From: a virus
Virus record (IMG/VR): IMGVR_UViG_3300035670_000286
Span: 1 to 52,680 of that record
Reading direction: 5' to 3' (one strand)
Length of the DNA: 52,680 bases
Below, in pieces: positions 7,620 to 14,908 of this stretch (position 1 is the first letter of the stretch; every line of letters starts with the position of its first letter). Under the pieces are notes generated by a model. The model was not told the DNA's origin. It was given only the letters and a program-made list of their open reading frames with translations, and ran no database searches. Made by a program: the position numbers and the translations under genes.

Positions 7620-8038
7620 TTATTTAGGAAATCTATTCCGTCATTGTTGCGATATGCTTCACCATAGAAGACTTCTTGTATACCGCTTTGATATATCATT
7701 TTAGCACATTCTAAGCATGGAGCGCAAGTGATAAACATACTTGCACCATCACCACTTTCGGTAGACCTAGCCAACTTTGCGATTGCGTTTGATTCTGCGT
7801 GTAGAACCTCAGGCTTTGTTTTTAGGGTAGGACCGTCACCTTGCAAATAAGGAAGTGTTGGAGTTATTACGTCTTCGCATTCGTTAGTCCATCCACTTGG
7901 CATACCATTGTACCCAATGGAAATGATGCGGTTGTCTTTTACAACAACCGCACCCACCTGCTTTCGCTTTGCGGTGCTGAGTTCTGCAAAGACCTTTGCG
8001 GTCTTCATGTATGCACCGAGGTATTTTTCTTTAATCAT
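7589..8038 (-). CDS. cd: deoxycytidylate (dCMP) deaminase
   Basis: A 149-aa zinc-dependent deaminase of the CDA fold. The zinc site is HAE (H80, E82 catalytic) with PCLEC (C108, C111). The substrate region includes GYNGMPSG (42-49) and the N-terminal AELSTAKRKQVGAV stretch seen in dCMP deaminases and ComE-like proteins. The enzyme converts dCMP to dUMP, feeding thymidylate synthesis during phage replication. Its length is slightly shorter than the T4 enzyme (193 aa), lacking the extra T4 zinc segment. The start is fixed by an ATGA overlap with the preceding 50-aa gene. Confidence 0.92.
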   Translation of the reverse strand: MIKEKYLGAYMKTAKVFAELSTAKRKQVGAVVVKDNRIISIGYNGMPSGWTNECEDVITPTLPYLQGDGPTLKTKPEVLHAESNAIAKLARSTESGDGASMFITCAPCLECAKMIYQSGIQEVFYGEAYRNNDGIDFLNKCNISVKQLV

Positions 8039-8187
8039 ATTACTGTATTTTCACTAACAACGTAAACTTTCCAATTTGGATGTTTTTTTGATAAACTTTC
8101 TGCCTTTTGAAGAAGATGGTCTTTGCTTTTACTTTTATCTTTCACAAAAGTTTTGTCTTTAGTTTTAACAACGATTTTATATTTCAT
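8035..8187 (-). CDS. small basic hypothetical protein (50 aa)
   Basis: The protein starts MKYKIVVKTKDKTFVKDKSK and ends WKVYVVSENTVI. Both ends form ATGA overlaps (8184-8187 with the preceding gene, 8035-8038 with dCMP deaminase), which is strong evidence that it is translated. The alternation suggests a small beta-alpha-beta unit: strand (YKIVVKT), lysine-rich helix (LLQKAESLSKKH), strand (KVYVVS). Family not recognised. Confidence 0.65.
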   Translation of the reverse strand: MKYKIVVKTKDKTFVKDKSKSKDHLLQKAESLSKKHPNWKVYVVSENTVI

Positions 8188-8444
8188 TTTAATGAATATT
8201 CATCTAAAAGTTGTTTTTGATAAAATCGTTTTTCTTGAATTGTTTTTTCTTTGAATGTTTTTCTAGGATTAGAACACATTATACAACTAGGATCGCCACA
8301 ATTTAAAGCATGGTGTTTTACGAATCGATGTGCTTCTTTTACATCTAAACCATGAGACTTTGCAATCTTTACTTGTTTTCGAATTGCATGTTCATCTCTC
8401 ATGATGCGTTTACCATGTTTCTCTCTGTCAATATCATTGCTCAT
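8184..8444 (-). CDS. conserved hypothetical protein with CNPRK motif (86 aa)
   Basis: The protein has a basic N-terminal helix region, then HALNCGDPSCIMCSNPRKTFKEKT. The cluster C-x4-C-x2-C followed by NPRK and a TIQE-x-R-F helix is a pattern I recognise from many small uncharacterised phage and bacterial proteins (GDPxCxxCxNPRK). The three cysteines and nearby histidines (RFVKHHALNC) could bind a metal. It is preceded by AAGGAGA and followed by an ATGA overlap. Function unknown; metal binding is inferred. Confidence 0.75.
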   Translation of the reverse strand: MSNDIDREKHGKRIMRDEHAIRKQVKIAKSHGLDVKEAHRFVKHHALNCGDPSCIMCSNPRKTFKEKTIQEKRFYQKQLLDEYSLK

Positions 8445-8472
8445 ATTATCTCCTTTAAATTAAGCAATTAGA

Positions 8473-9237
8473 TTAAGCGACATTCCAGATCAATGCTCCT
8501 TTCGTTCCGTTTGCTTTTACAAATTCCCATAACTTTGCATCATAATACTTTTCACTAGGATATGGGGGCGCATACTGCTCTTCGATTGCTTGATCATATT
8601 TGTATGGCGACCTCATTACTTCTGCACGACCTTTTTCATAGTCACTCATCTTGTGACCAATCTCAACCGCAAACGCAGGCACATCAGGAAATGCTAATTG
8701 CAATCCACGATTAAGTGTTCCGCTTGATGCGACTGTCCAGATTTGTGTAGGTTTGATTTTTAATGATCGTGCGACTTTGATGATTGATCCTAAGACGGTT
8801 GGGTGTTCAAGACCAAGAGGCAATACTCTACGACTAACAGTATCTTCTTCGTAGTATTTCCTAGCCTTTGCTTTGGTTACATTCAACATACCATTTGCTA
8901 CCCAATGAATAGTGCCGCCCATGTTTAAAACTTGTTGTTGATGCCAAGTTGGTGCAGCACGTTTAGCCATGAAAAACGTTGCTTTCTTTCCATATTTATT
9001 ACAAACGTGTGTTAGAGAAATAGGTCCCCATCCAACTTTGTTTGCACCACCGAAAACCCATTCATCACCCTCCGTGCTTACAAGATAGTCAATGAATCTT
9101 GCTTTACTTCCATAACCTAACTTATCATCACGAACAACATGAAACCCGTTATGTTCTTCTACTACTGGAGGCGGATAAGGGTCTTCCCATCCTTTAATTG
9201 TATCAAGATATTCTTCAGGTGTCAATAAGTTTAGCAT
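8473..9237 (-). CDS. fold-type II PLP-dependent enzyme (ACC deaminase / D-cysteine desulfhydrase-like)
   Basis: A 254-aa protein. VVRDDKLGYGSKARFIDYL (34-52) matches the PLP-lysine segment of the ACC-deaminase group (GGNKxRKLE), making K45 the likely Schiff-base lysine. It is followed by VFGGANKVGWGPISL and, later, WTVASSGTLNRGLQLAFP, which fits the phosphate-binding loop. It is shorter than ACC deaminase (~340 aa), mainly at the C-terminus. Such enzymes deaminate, desulfhydrate or substitute amino acids; the substrate is not predictable. Its start lies inside the hydroxylase gene (23-base overlap) behind GAGGAA, so the two are co-translated and may act on one substrate. Relation to DNA base modification is only a hypothesis. 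Confidence 0.75.
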   Translation of the reverse strand: MLNLLTPEEYLDTIKGWEDPYPPPVVEEHNGFHVVRDDKLGYGSKARFIDYLVSTEGDEWVFGGANKVGWGPISLTHVCNKYGKKATFFMAKRAAPTWHQQQVLNMGGTIHWVANGMLNVTKAKARKYYEEDTVSRRVLPLGLEHPTVLGSIIKVARSLKIKPTQIWTVASSGTLNRGLQLAFPDVPAFAVEIGHKMSDYEKGRAEVMRSPYKYDQAIEEQYAPPYPSEKYYDAKLWEFVKANGTKGALIWNVA

Positions 9238-10315
9238 GTAATTTTTCCTCTGTCACTATGTCTACGACAAGATGAATACGTTCTTCATCGCCGCCGTTTA
9301 CTGCCATATGTGCTTTGCGTGTATCTAGAAACCAGCACTCACCAACTTTCATATGCACCTTCTGTGCATTACCTTTTACATCCCAAACAGTAAACTCAAC
9401 TTTGTCGTTTGTCTTGATTGGAAAATGTAGTCTAGCAAGTTTACCTTTCGAGCCACCTGAGTCAGGGTCAACTTGGTCGGTATGGCGTTCAAGTTCTCCA
9501 CCACCAGGTTTCAATCGCATGAATCTAACGCGGTGTAATGTGCTTCCATAATTTTTCAATAGTTCTTTTACTTCTTCGAATTGTTCGAATAAGTGAGTGT
9601 CTTGCATAAAGAAGTTTTCGTCTTTGTGTTCTTCTTTCCACTTGTCGCTCATTTCGATTGGCTTGGTGATAAACTCTGGATTCGGAGAGTATCCACGCAA
9701 TGACAATGCCGACCATGATTTGTCCTTGTTGTAATTACTGTAATGATTGGTAAATGCAGGCAGTAAATTTAGTTTTGAATGTATCGATTCTATCACAGAA
9801 ACATCCACGTTGTCAACTTTCTTGATTGACAATAATTCAGCAGAGTCGAATTTGGGAAACTGTCGCGGCTTACCTCTGTAGTAAATTGCATAGATTTCTC
9901 CGTATGTGGTAATCTTAGGACCGGCATAACAGAATCCTAAATCTTCTGCTAGTTGACAATGTGCTTTGTTTTCTGCCCACACATACATCCAGCAATCTCT
10001 AGTCTTATATTTGACAATCTCAAGTTCAAGAATATCAGGTGAACCAACTAACTTACTGAAAGTGATATCGCCTTTTTGTTTCTTTGCAATAACAGTTTCG
10101 CCATGCATTGTGATGTTGCTTGCAGACTTTGATTCTGCAATTTCAAGCATAGTGTCATCAGTTAATTTAACTAGTGTACCTTTATGTAAAGATTCTGCAA
10201 TGTTATTCTTTTTAAACTTTGCAAAAGGAGAAAGTGTGTATGCATTGTAGTCTGCATATTTTGCTTCTAGACTTTTTAGATAGTCTAGTTCAAACCCATG
10301 TTGCCAATCTTTCAT
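9215..10315 (-). CDS. fusion: GNAT-like N-terminus plus aspartyl/asparaginyl beta-hydroxylase domain
   Basis: A 366-aa protein. The C-terminal half fits the 2-oxoglutarate/Fe(II) Asp/Asn beta-hydroxylase family: RFMRLKPGGGELERHTD (264-280), LARLHFPI (293-300), then GECWFLDTRKAHMAVN and ERIHLVVD. Likely iron ligands are H278, D280 and H336, with R346 binding 2-oxoglutarate. The N-terminal part (about 40-148) ends CWMYVWAENKAHCQLAEDLGF, the helix-loop pattern of GNAT acyltransferases, but I see no clear acetyl-CoA loop, so it may be a relic. It sits between peptide deformylase (ATGA overlap) and the PLP enzyme (23-base overlap). Hydroxylation of a protein side chain, amino acid or nucleotide is possible; the target is unknown. 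Confidence 0.75.
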   Translation of the reverse strand: MKDWQHGFELDYLKSLEAKYADYNAYTLSPFAKFKKNNIAESLHKGTLVKLTDDTMLEIAESKSASNITMHGETVIAKKQKGDITFSKLVGSPDILELEIVKYKTRDCWMYVWAENKAHCQLAEDLGFCYAGPKITTYGEIYAIYYRGKPRQFPKFDSAELLSIKKVDNVDVSVIESIHSKLNLLPAFTNHYSNYNKDKSWSALSLRGYSPNPEFITKPIEMSDKWKEEHKDENFFMQDTHLFEQFEEVKELLKNYGSTLHRVRFMRLKPGGGELERHTDQVDPDSGGSKGKLARLHFPIKTNDKVEFTVWDVKGNAQKVHMKVGECWFLDTRKAHMAVNGGDEERIHLVVDIVTEEKLHAKLIDT

Positions 10316-10911
10316 GCTTCATCCTTTTCATACCAAGTCTCAACTACTTGAGGAACAAGTTCAGTAGTACCATTCATTCTTTGTCTTTTAAAAAATTCAA
10401 CATTGGCTTTCTTATGCGCTCTCTTGAGAATCATTTGTTTTCTCGTTGCGCGTTCTAATGCAAATTTAGAAGCACGTTCTTTAAAAGTTACACCTTCTAA
10501 ATGATCATATTCATGCAGAATAACTCTTGCAGTCATACCACCATACTTTTCAGTGTGTGTTTCTCCATCTGACGTTTGAAAACGAATTCTAACCCAGTCA
10601 GGTCTTTTAATCTTCATATACAATAAAGGAAAACTTAAGCAACCCTCATCCAAAAGAATTTCGTTTTCGGACTGATCTACAATTATAGGATTAAAAATGA
10701 CAAGAGGATCAACATCAATTCGAATTGCAAAAATTCTATATGGTACGCCTACTTGATTTGCAGACAATCCTAAACCATTTCTCTGAGTCATGAGTGAATA
10801 TAACTCTTTCTCAAATTCAACGGGATCAAATGGCGGATTATTGAAATCAAATTCTAAACAAGGTTCTCTCAATCCTTTATGTGTTTCTGGAACTAAAGCA
10901 AGATTCATCAT
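10312..10911 (-). CDS. def: peptide deformylase
   Basis: A 199-aa metalloenzyme that removes the formyl group from nascent protein N-termini. All three motifs are present: GLGLSANQ (46-53), EGCLS (89-93, metal ligand C91) and HEYDH (133-137). Phage deformylases are known from cyanophages and other marine T4-like phages. This one carries about 50 extra residues after the HEYDH helix (basic, ending TWYEKDEA), unlike the short phage forms of ~130-150 aa that lack the C-terminal helix. Its start overlaps the gp46 stop as ATGA; a second ATG immediately follows. As part of the recombination operon it would be made early or mid infection. Confidence 0.93.
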   Translation of the reverse strand: MMNLALVPETHKGLREPCLEFDFNNPPFDPVEFEKELYSLMTQRNGLGLSANQVGVPYRIFAIRIDVDPLVIFNPIIVDQSENEILLDEGCLSFPLLYMKIKRPDWVRIRFQTSDGETHTEKYGGMTARVILHEYDHLEGVTFKERASKFALERATRKQMILKRAHKKANVEFFKRQRMNGTTELVPQVVETWYEKDEA

Positions 10912-12620
10912 TTTACAATCCTCGAAAAATTATTTACTTTCTCATATTTAATCGTGTGTGAAAACTTATCTTGAAGAATATCGCCTTTGTGGCTGATAAC
11001 AAACAGATTGGTGCTTTCAAGCATATCCAAAATCTTCATCAAGTCTTCAGTACCATTTGCATCGAGTGACGAATCAAAGATTTCATCAAGTATCAAAAGA
11101 TTTGTGCTTGCCGAATTCTTTAACTTAGCAACTGCACGCCATGTCAACATCAATGCCATATCGATACGTTGCTTCTCACCTTCACTAAATGATGCATAGG
11201 TGAAGTCATCGCGGTAACGCGACTTGATGGTTTCTTTGAAAGATTCATCAAGATTAAAATTCACAAAGAAATCTAATGAAGACAAATACTTGTTTACCAA
11301 CTTATTGATAACAGGAATGTATTGCTTGATGATCTTAGTTTTGATACCAGTATCTTTCAAAAGACTTGTAGCAGTTTCATAATACTGTCTTTCCTCAGAA
11401 AGAGTTTTCATGTTGGTTTCATGTTCAACAAGTTCCTCATTCAAAGTTATCAGTTTACGATTTTCTTCTTCAACATCTTCCTTTGAATTGCGAATGCGTT
11501 CAATGTCTCTTTTCAGAGTTTCAATATATCGTTTCTCTGCCGCAATCTCAGATTGAATTTCAGTCAGTTCAGATTTTTTAGTTGTAATCAGTTCTGAAAT
11601 GCGTTCAATCTCTTCCTGTCGTTCTGCTAGTTGATCAACTTCATCATTCAACTTATTCAAAGCATCTTCAACTTCTTTTAGTTTACCTTTACGTTCTTCG
11701 ACAATTGTATGCTTATGCTCATGAGGAATGCCTTGCTTACATGTAGGACATTCATCATTAGAATGATAGAAGTCAATATCAGCATTGACCTTAGTAATTG
11801 TCTTACTTAGGTTAGTTTTGATTGTAGCAAACTTGGATAGTTTACCATCGACCTTAGATTTGTCTGAAATTTGTATGCATAGATCAGACAAAATATTGGA
11901 TGTATCGGACTCTTTAGTTTGACTCTCGGCAATCTTAAACTCGGTGTTTGCAATTTCAAGTTCTTGTTGTGCAATCTTTGATTCAGTATTCTTCTTCAAG
12001 TTTTCAATAAACTGAATCTGCATCTGAATCTTTTCAGTCTTCAGATCAAAAGCATATTTCGCTTCTTGGTATTGTTCTTTGAGAATTTGAAACTTCTCTT
12101 TTAAAACACCATTCATGCGCGAGAAAATTTGAATGTCAAGCAAGTCTTCGATGATGGCTCTACGATCCGCAGCAGACAATTGCATGAACGGAGTAAATGA
12201 TGCGCTACCCAACATCACAATCTGAGTGAACGATTTGTAGTTCAACTTGAGAATGAATTTTTCAAGATGTTCTTGGTAGTCTTTGACTGCTGCGGATTGT
12301 GTAACAAGTGTGCCGTTACAATAAATTTCAAACACGTTCGGTTTAATGCCGCGAACAATTTTGTATGACTTATTACCTGCATCAAACTCAACTTCAACCA
12401 AGCAATCTTTTTCATTGATTGTATTGACTAACTGTGTTTTATTGATATTGCGAAATGCTTTACCAAACAAAACAAATGTCAATGCATCAAGCATAGTAGA
12501 TTTGCCCGATCCGTTTGATCCTACAATAAGTGTGGTTGTGTTATTACACAAGTCCATCTCGGTGAAGTAATTTCCGGTTGACAAGAAATTCTTCCATTTC
12601 AATTTACGAAATACAATCAT
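10908..12620 (-). CDS. gp46: gp46 recombination endonuclease subunit (Rad50/SbcC-like)
   Basis: A 570-aa SMC-like ATPase. Walker A is GSNGSGKS (34-41); the ABC signature is SEGEKQR (about 475); Walker B is LLILDE (about 507). Between them is a long coiled coil with a zinc-hook CPTC near residue 291. It pairs with gp47 to process DNA ends for the recombination-dependent replication of T4-like phages. The start codon overlaps the gp47 stop as ATGA. Length agrees with T4 gp46 (560 aa). Confidence 0.96.
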   Translation of the reverse strand: MIVFRKLKWKNFLSTGNYFTEMDLCNNTTTLIVGSNGSGKSTMLDALTFVLFGKAFRNINKTQLVNTINEKDCLVEVEFDAGNKSYKIVRGIKPNVFEIYCNGTLVTQSAAVKDYQEHLEKFILKLNYKSFTQIVMLGSASFTPFMQLSAADRRAIIEDLLDIQIFSRMNGVLKEKFQILKEQYQEAKYAFDLKTEKIQMQIQFIENLKKNTESKIAQQELEIANTEFKIAESQTKESDTSNILSDLCIQISDKSKVDGKLSKFATIKTNLSKTITKVNADIDFYHSNDECPTCKQGIPHEHKHTIVEERKGKLKEVEDALNKLNDEVDQLAERQEEIERISELITTKKSELTEIQSEIAAEKRYIETLKRDIERIRNSKEDVEEENRKLITLNEELVEHETNMKTLSEERQYYETATSLLKDTGIKTKIIKQYIPVINKLVNKYLSSLDFFVNFNLDESFKETIKSRYRDDFTYASFSEGEKQRIDMALMLTWRAVAKLKNSASTNLLILDEIFDSSLDANGTEDLMKILDMLESTNLFVISHKGDILQDKFSHTIKYEKVNNFSRIVK

Positions 12621-13693
12621 TCAATATTCTCAGTAGAAAGTGCTTCAACATATAGTTCACGCATCAAAGTTTTCAGTTTGTTTGTGTCTGAAATATTTAG
12701 GCTCTGTGCATCAATATAATTTGATAGTATTGTCATGGTATCTTGTGCTTCATCAACAATATCACTATCAGCCTCTTCGTTTATTAAATCGCTGAAATCT
12801 TCAACAATAGTAACGTCCGCTGGAGTTTGTTTATAAACTTCATCCAACAGTTTGTCGAATAGATATGGATTCTGTTTGTTGATAACAACAACCTTCACAT
12901 ATCCATTTTTATATCTACTAAAGTCAATGATCTTCAATTGCTCCATCTGCAACTGTTTGTCATCATAGTTGAGTTTGAAGAATTTGCGAATTGGATTGTT
13001 TACCAATTCAAACTTCAGAGTATCGGTATCAAAGAGTGCAAAATACTTTGTGTCTTTGTAGTCTGACCAAAACAACTCATAAGGTGTACCTAGATACATT
13101 ACGTTGTCTTGTGTTGAATGCGTATGATAGTGACCGCTAATAACTTGATTGTAATTGCCTAAGAATGACGCGCCGATGCCATCATGACTCTGCACACCTT
13201 TCGACAAATTAAATCCTGCAAGTTCAAAGTGACCCATGCAATATGGTGATGTAGAGTTTTGAACGAAATCAAAAATCTTCTGTTCGTTTTCTTTACAAAT
13301 CCATGGCACCATATCAATCTTGATGCCATCAATTTCTAAAGTACCAACATCTTGCCAAAGAGTTATATTCGTATAGTCGCGCAAAAGCAAGCCTGGAGAA
13401 TTTACCTCCAAACTTTCGCGCCAGAAAATGTCGTGGTTACCAATCAATGCATGAATATGAATTCCATACTCTTTGCACTTGTCAAAGAAGTATCGTCTGC
13501 TTTCAGTCAACGATAAGAAGTTTATATACTTACGGCGATCAAAAAGATCGCCTAGTTGAATGATAGTGCGAACACCCTTATCCAGAAGGGTAGGAAAGAA
13601 GACGTTGTTATAAAAGTCCTCATAGTATTCATGGAAGATTTTTGAATCGTTTCTGACTCCAAAATGTGTGTCACCTAGTATAGCGATTTTCAT
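12617..13693 (-). CDS. gp47: gp47 recombination endonuclease subunit (Mre11/SbcD-like)
   Basis: A 358-aa metallophosphoesterase. All metal motifs are present in order: GDTHFG (D8, H10), GDLFDRR (D49, D52), GNHD (N86-D88) and GHYHTH (H188, H190). It is the nuclease partner of gp46 and resects double-strand ends so that UvsX can load with UvsY. The first 23 bases overlap the preceding 63-aa gene. Length is close to T4 gp47 (339 aa). Confidence 0.96.
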   Translation of the reverse strand: MKIAILGDTHFGVRNDSKIFHEYYEDFYNNVFFPTLLDKGVRTIIQLGDLFDRRKYINFLSLTESRRYFFDKCKEYGIHIHALIGNHDIFWRESLEVNSPGLLLRDYTNITLWQDVGTLEIDGIKIDMVPWICKENEQKIFDFVQNSTSPYCMGHFELAGFNLSKGVQSHDGIGASFLGNYNQVISGHYHTHSTQDNVMYLGTPYELFWSDYKDTKYFALFDTDTLKFELVNNPIRKFFKLNYDDKQLQMEQLKIIDFSRYKNGYVKVVVINKQNPYLFDKLLDEVYKQTPADVTIVEDFSDLINEEADSDIVDEAQDTMTILSNYIDAQSLNISDTNKLKTLMRELYVEALSTENIE

Positions 13694-13862
13694 TCTTATA
13701 TTGTTTACCTTGTGTAACTGGTTTCCTTAGAGACTTGTCTATTGTATCACGAATGTTCGTGAGATGCAAGACTGCTTGCGCTCTTAAATCTTGTGGTGAT
13801 TTTTTGTTGTTTACAATATTTAACCAGTGTTCAAGTTGTGCTGGGATAGGCGTTGTCATCAT
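13671..13862 (-). CDS. small hypothetical protein between gp55 and gp47 (63 aa)
   Basis: The frame begins MMTTPIPAQLEHWLNIVNN and has one long helical stretch (DLRAQAVLHLTNIRDTIDKSL) followed by a basic tail. It overlaps gp55 by 32 bases and gp47 by 23 bases. Small helical ORFs at this place are usual in marine T4-like phages, but the family has no known function. The start could also be the second methionine. Confidence 0.6.
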   Translation of the reverse strand: MMTTPIPAQLEHWLNIVNNKKSPQDLRAQAVLHLTNIRDTIDKSLRKPVTQGKQYKNENRYTR

Positions 13863-14439
13863 CGTTCTCCAAAAACTGCTCTAGTTTCCCTTTCTTTCTG
13901 GAAGTTCTAGGCTTCTTTACTTTTGTTACCCTATTCTTTTTATTACTTTCAAATGTCTCAATGAAGTCGGAGATAAATGCTTCGCTATATGCATCATGCA
14001 TAACGCCGTTAAGACCGGTAATCACAAAGTCTTCTCCGTTGTTCTCAACCAAAGAGTTGATAACTTCATTCTCCATACTCTTATACTTAATATATAGATG
14101 CTTTTTCTCCTTTTGAATTCTACGGAGAAACGCATAGTAAATAATTTGGGTAAAGTATGCGAATGGGTTTTTGGATTTTTCTGGATCAAAGTTGTCGATG
14201 TAGAGTAGGCAATTTTCTACTCCATCAGACACCATATCTTCTTTGAATGTGTAGTTGGCGAAATTAGGCTTTCGCGCAAGATGCGTTGCTATCTTGAATA
14301 GGCAATCGCCGATGTAATTAGGAACCCTTGGTCGTTCGGCATTGTTTTCCTTAGCAATAATAACATCGTTTCGAAACTTTGTCATTTCACTCAAGAAACG
14401 TTCGTTATCCACATAGTGGCGGGTGTTTTCTTTTTTCAT
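13831..14439 (-). CDS. gp55: gp55 late-transcription sigma factor
   Basis: A 202-aa protein related to sigma region 2: HYVDNERFLSEM near the N-terminus, then PNYIGDCLFKIATHLARKPNF, a DMVSDGVENCLLYIDNFDP core and NPFAYFTQIIYYAFLRRIQKEKK, the last matching the -10 recognition helix of sigma70-family proteins and T4 gp55 (185 aa). With host core polymerase and the sliding clamp it would read the TATAAATA late boxes found upstream of the virion genes here. The C-terminus is basic then acidic (LEQFLENDDD), which could be the clamp-binding end. A GAAGGA site precedes the start. A perfect sigma70 promoter pointing away lies just upstream. Confidence 0.93.
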   Translation of the reverse strand: MKKENTRHYVDNERFLSEMTKFRNDVIIAKENNAERPRVPNYIGDCLFKIATHLARKPNFANYTFKEDMVSDGVENCLLYIDNFDPEKSKNPFAYFTQIIYYAFLRRIQKEKKHLYIKYKSMENEVINSLVENNGEDFVITGLNGVMHDAYSEAFISDFIETFESNKKNRVTKVKKPRTSRKKGKLEQFLENDDDNAYPSTT

Positions 14440-14459
14440 AATATTTCCTTCTCTTTATG

Positions 14460-14488
14460 TTGACAGGGGCTTGACAAGTGTGTATAAT
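14460..14488 (+). promoter_or_regulatory. perfect sigma70 promoter on the plus strand (antisense direction)
   Basis: TTGACA (14460-14465), 17 bases, TATAAT (14483-14488): an exact consensus. It points into the 131-aa gene and uvsW, against their direction. A second TTGACA lies inside the spacer (14471-14476). No plus-strand gene with a ribosome-binding site follows; the only frame (34 codons from 14508) has none. It may make an antisense RNA. Confidence 0.7.
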
Positions 14489-14511
14489 CAGGGTGTCCTG
14501 TTTGAAATGAA

Positions 14512-14907
14512 TCAATGGAGTGTGTGTTTGGTGTTAGATGACTGCATCATGTCCTTTAACATTTCCTCAATCTTCGAAAGATTTTCTGAAGTATCATCTT
14601 CCTCTTTGTGATCTTCTTCTTCTTCAAAGTCTTTTGAATCATACTTGTTATAAACTTCAAGATAGTTGTCTCGAAACTCTTCAGACGGTTCAGACACAGA
14701 AACAATAGATTGTTTAAAAATTCTTGAAGGCAAATTAAAATCTGCAATCGGGTCCCACTTCATAAGTGCTACAGCCATACTACCACTTGGTGTAGCATGA
14801 ATAACAACTTTCAAAGGTCGATGAACCTCAACATAGCCGCGAGATTCTTCGGTGATGTTACCTATCACAGTCTCTCCGCTATTTAACTTTAAAACTTTAC
14901 ACAGCAT
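14512..14907 (-). CDS. acidic conserved hypothetical protein between uvsW and gp55 (131 aa)
   Basis: The N-terminal ~65 residues (LCKVLKLNSGETVIGNITEE, VEVHRPLKVVIH, ALMKWDPIAD) form a compact beta pattern resembling Sm-like small barrels found at this locus in cyanophages. The C-terminal half is very acidic (DSKDFEEEEDHKEEDDTSEN) and ends with a helix. I infer a possible RNA- or protein-binding role; nothing catalytic is seen. It starts one base after the uvsW stop. A plus-strand consensus promoter lies just beyond its 3' end and would make RNA antisense to it. Confidence 0.75.
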   Translation of the reverse strand: MLCKVLKLNSGETVIGNITEESRGYVEVHRPLKVVIHATPSGSMAVALMKWDPIADFNLPSRIFKQSIVSVSEPSEEFRDNYLEVYNKYDSKDFEEEEDHKEEDDTSENLSKIEEMLKDMMQSSNTKHTLH

Positions 14908-14908
14908 T

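Noticed and set aside
14512-14611. Plus-strand gene downstream of the perfect plus-strand promoter
   Set aside because: The 34-codon frame from 14508 has no ribosome-binding site and is fully antisense to the 131-aa gene; I keep only the promoter.
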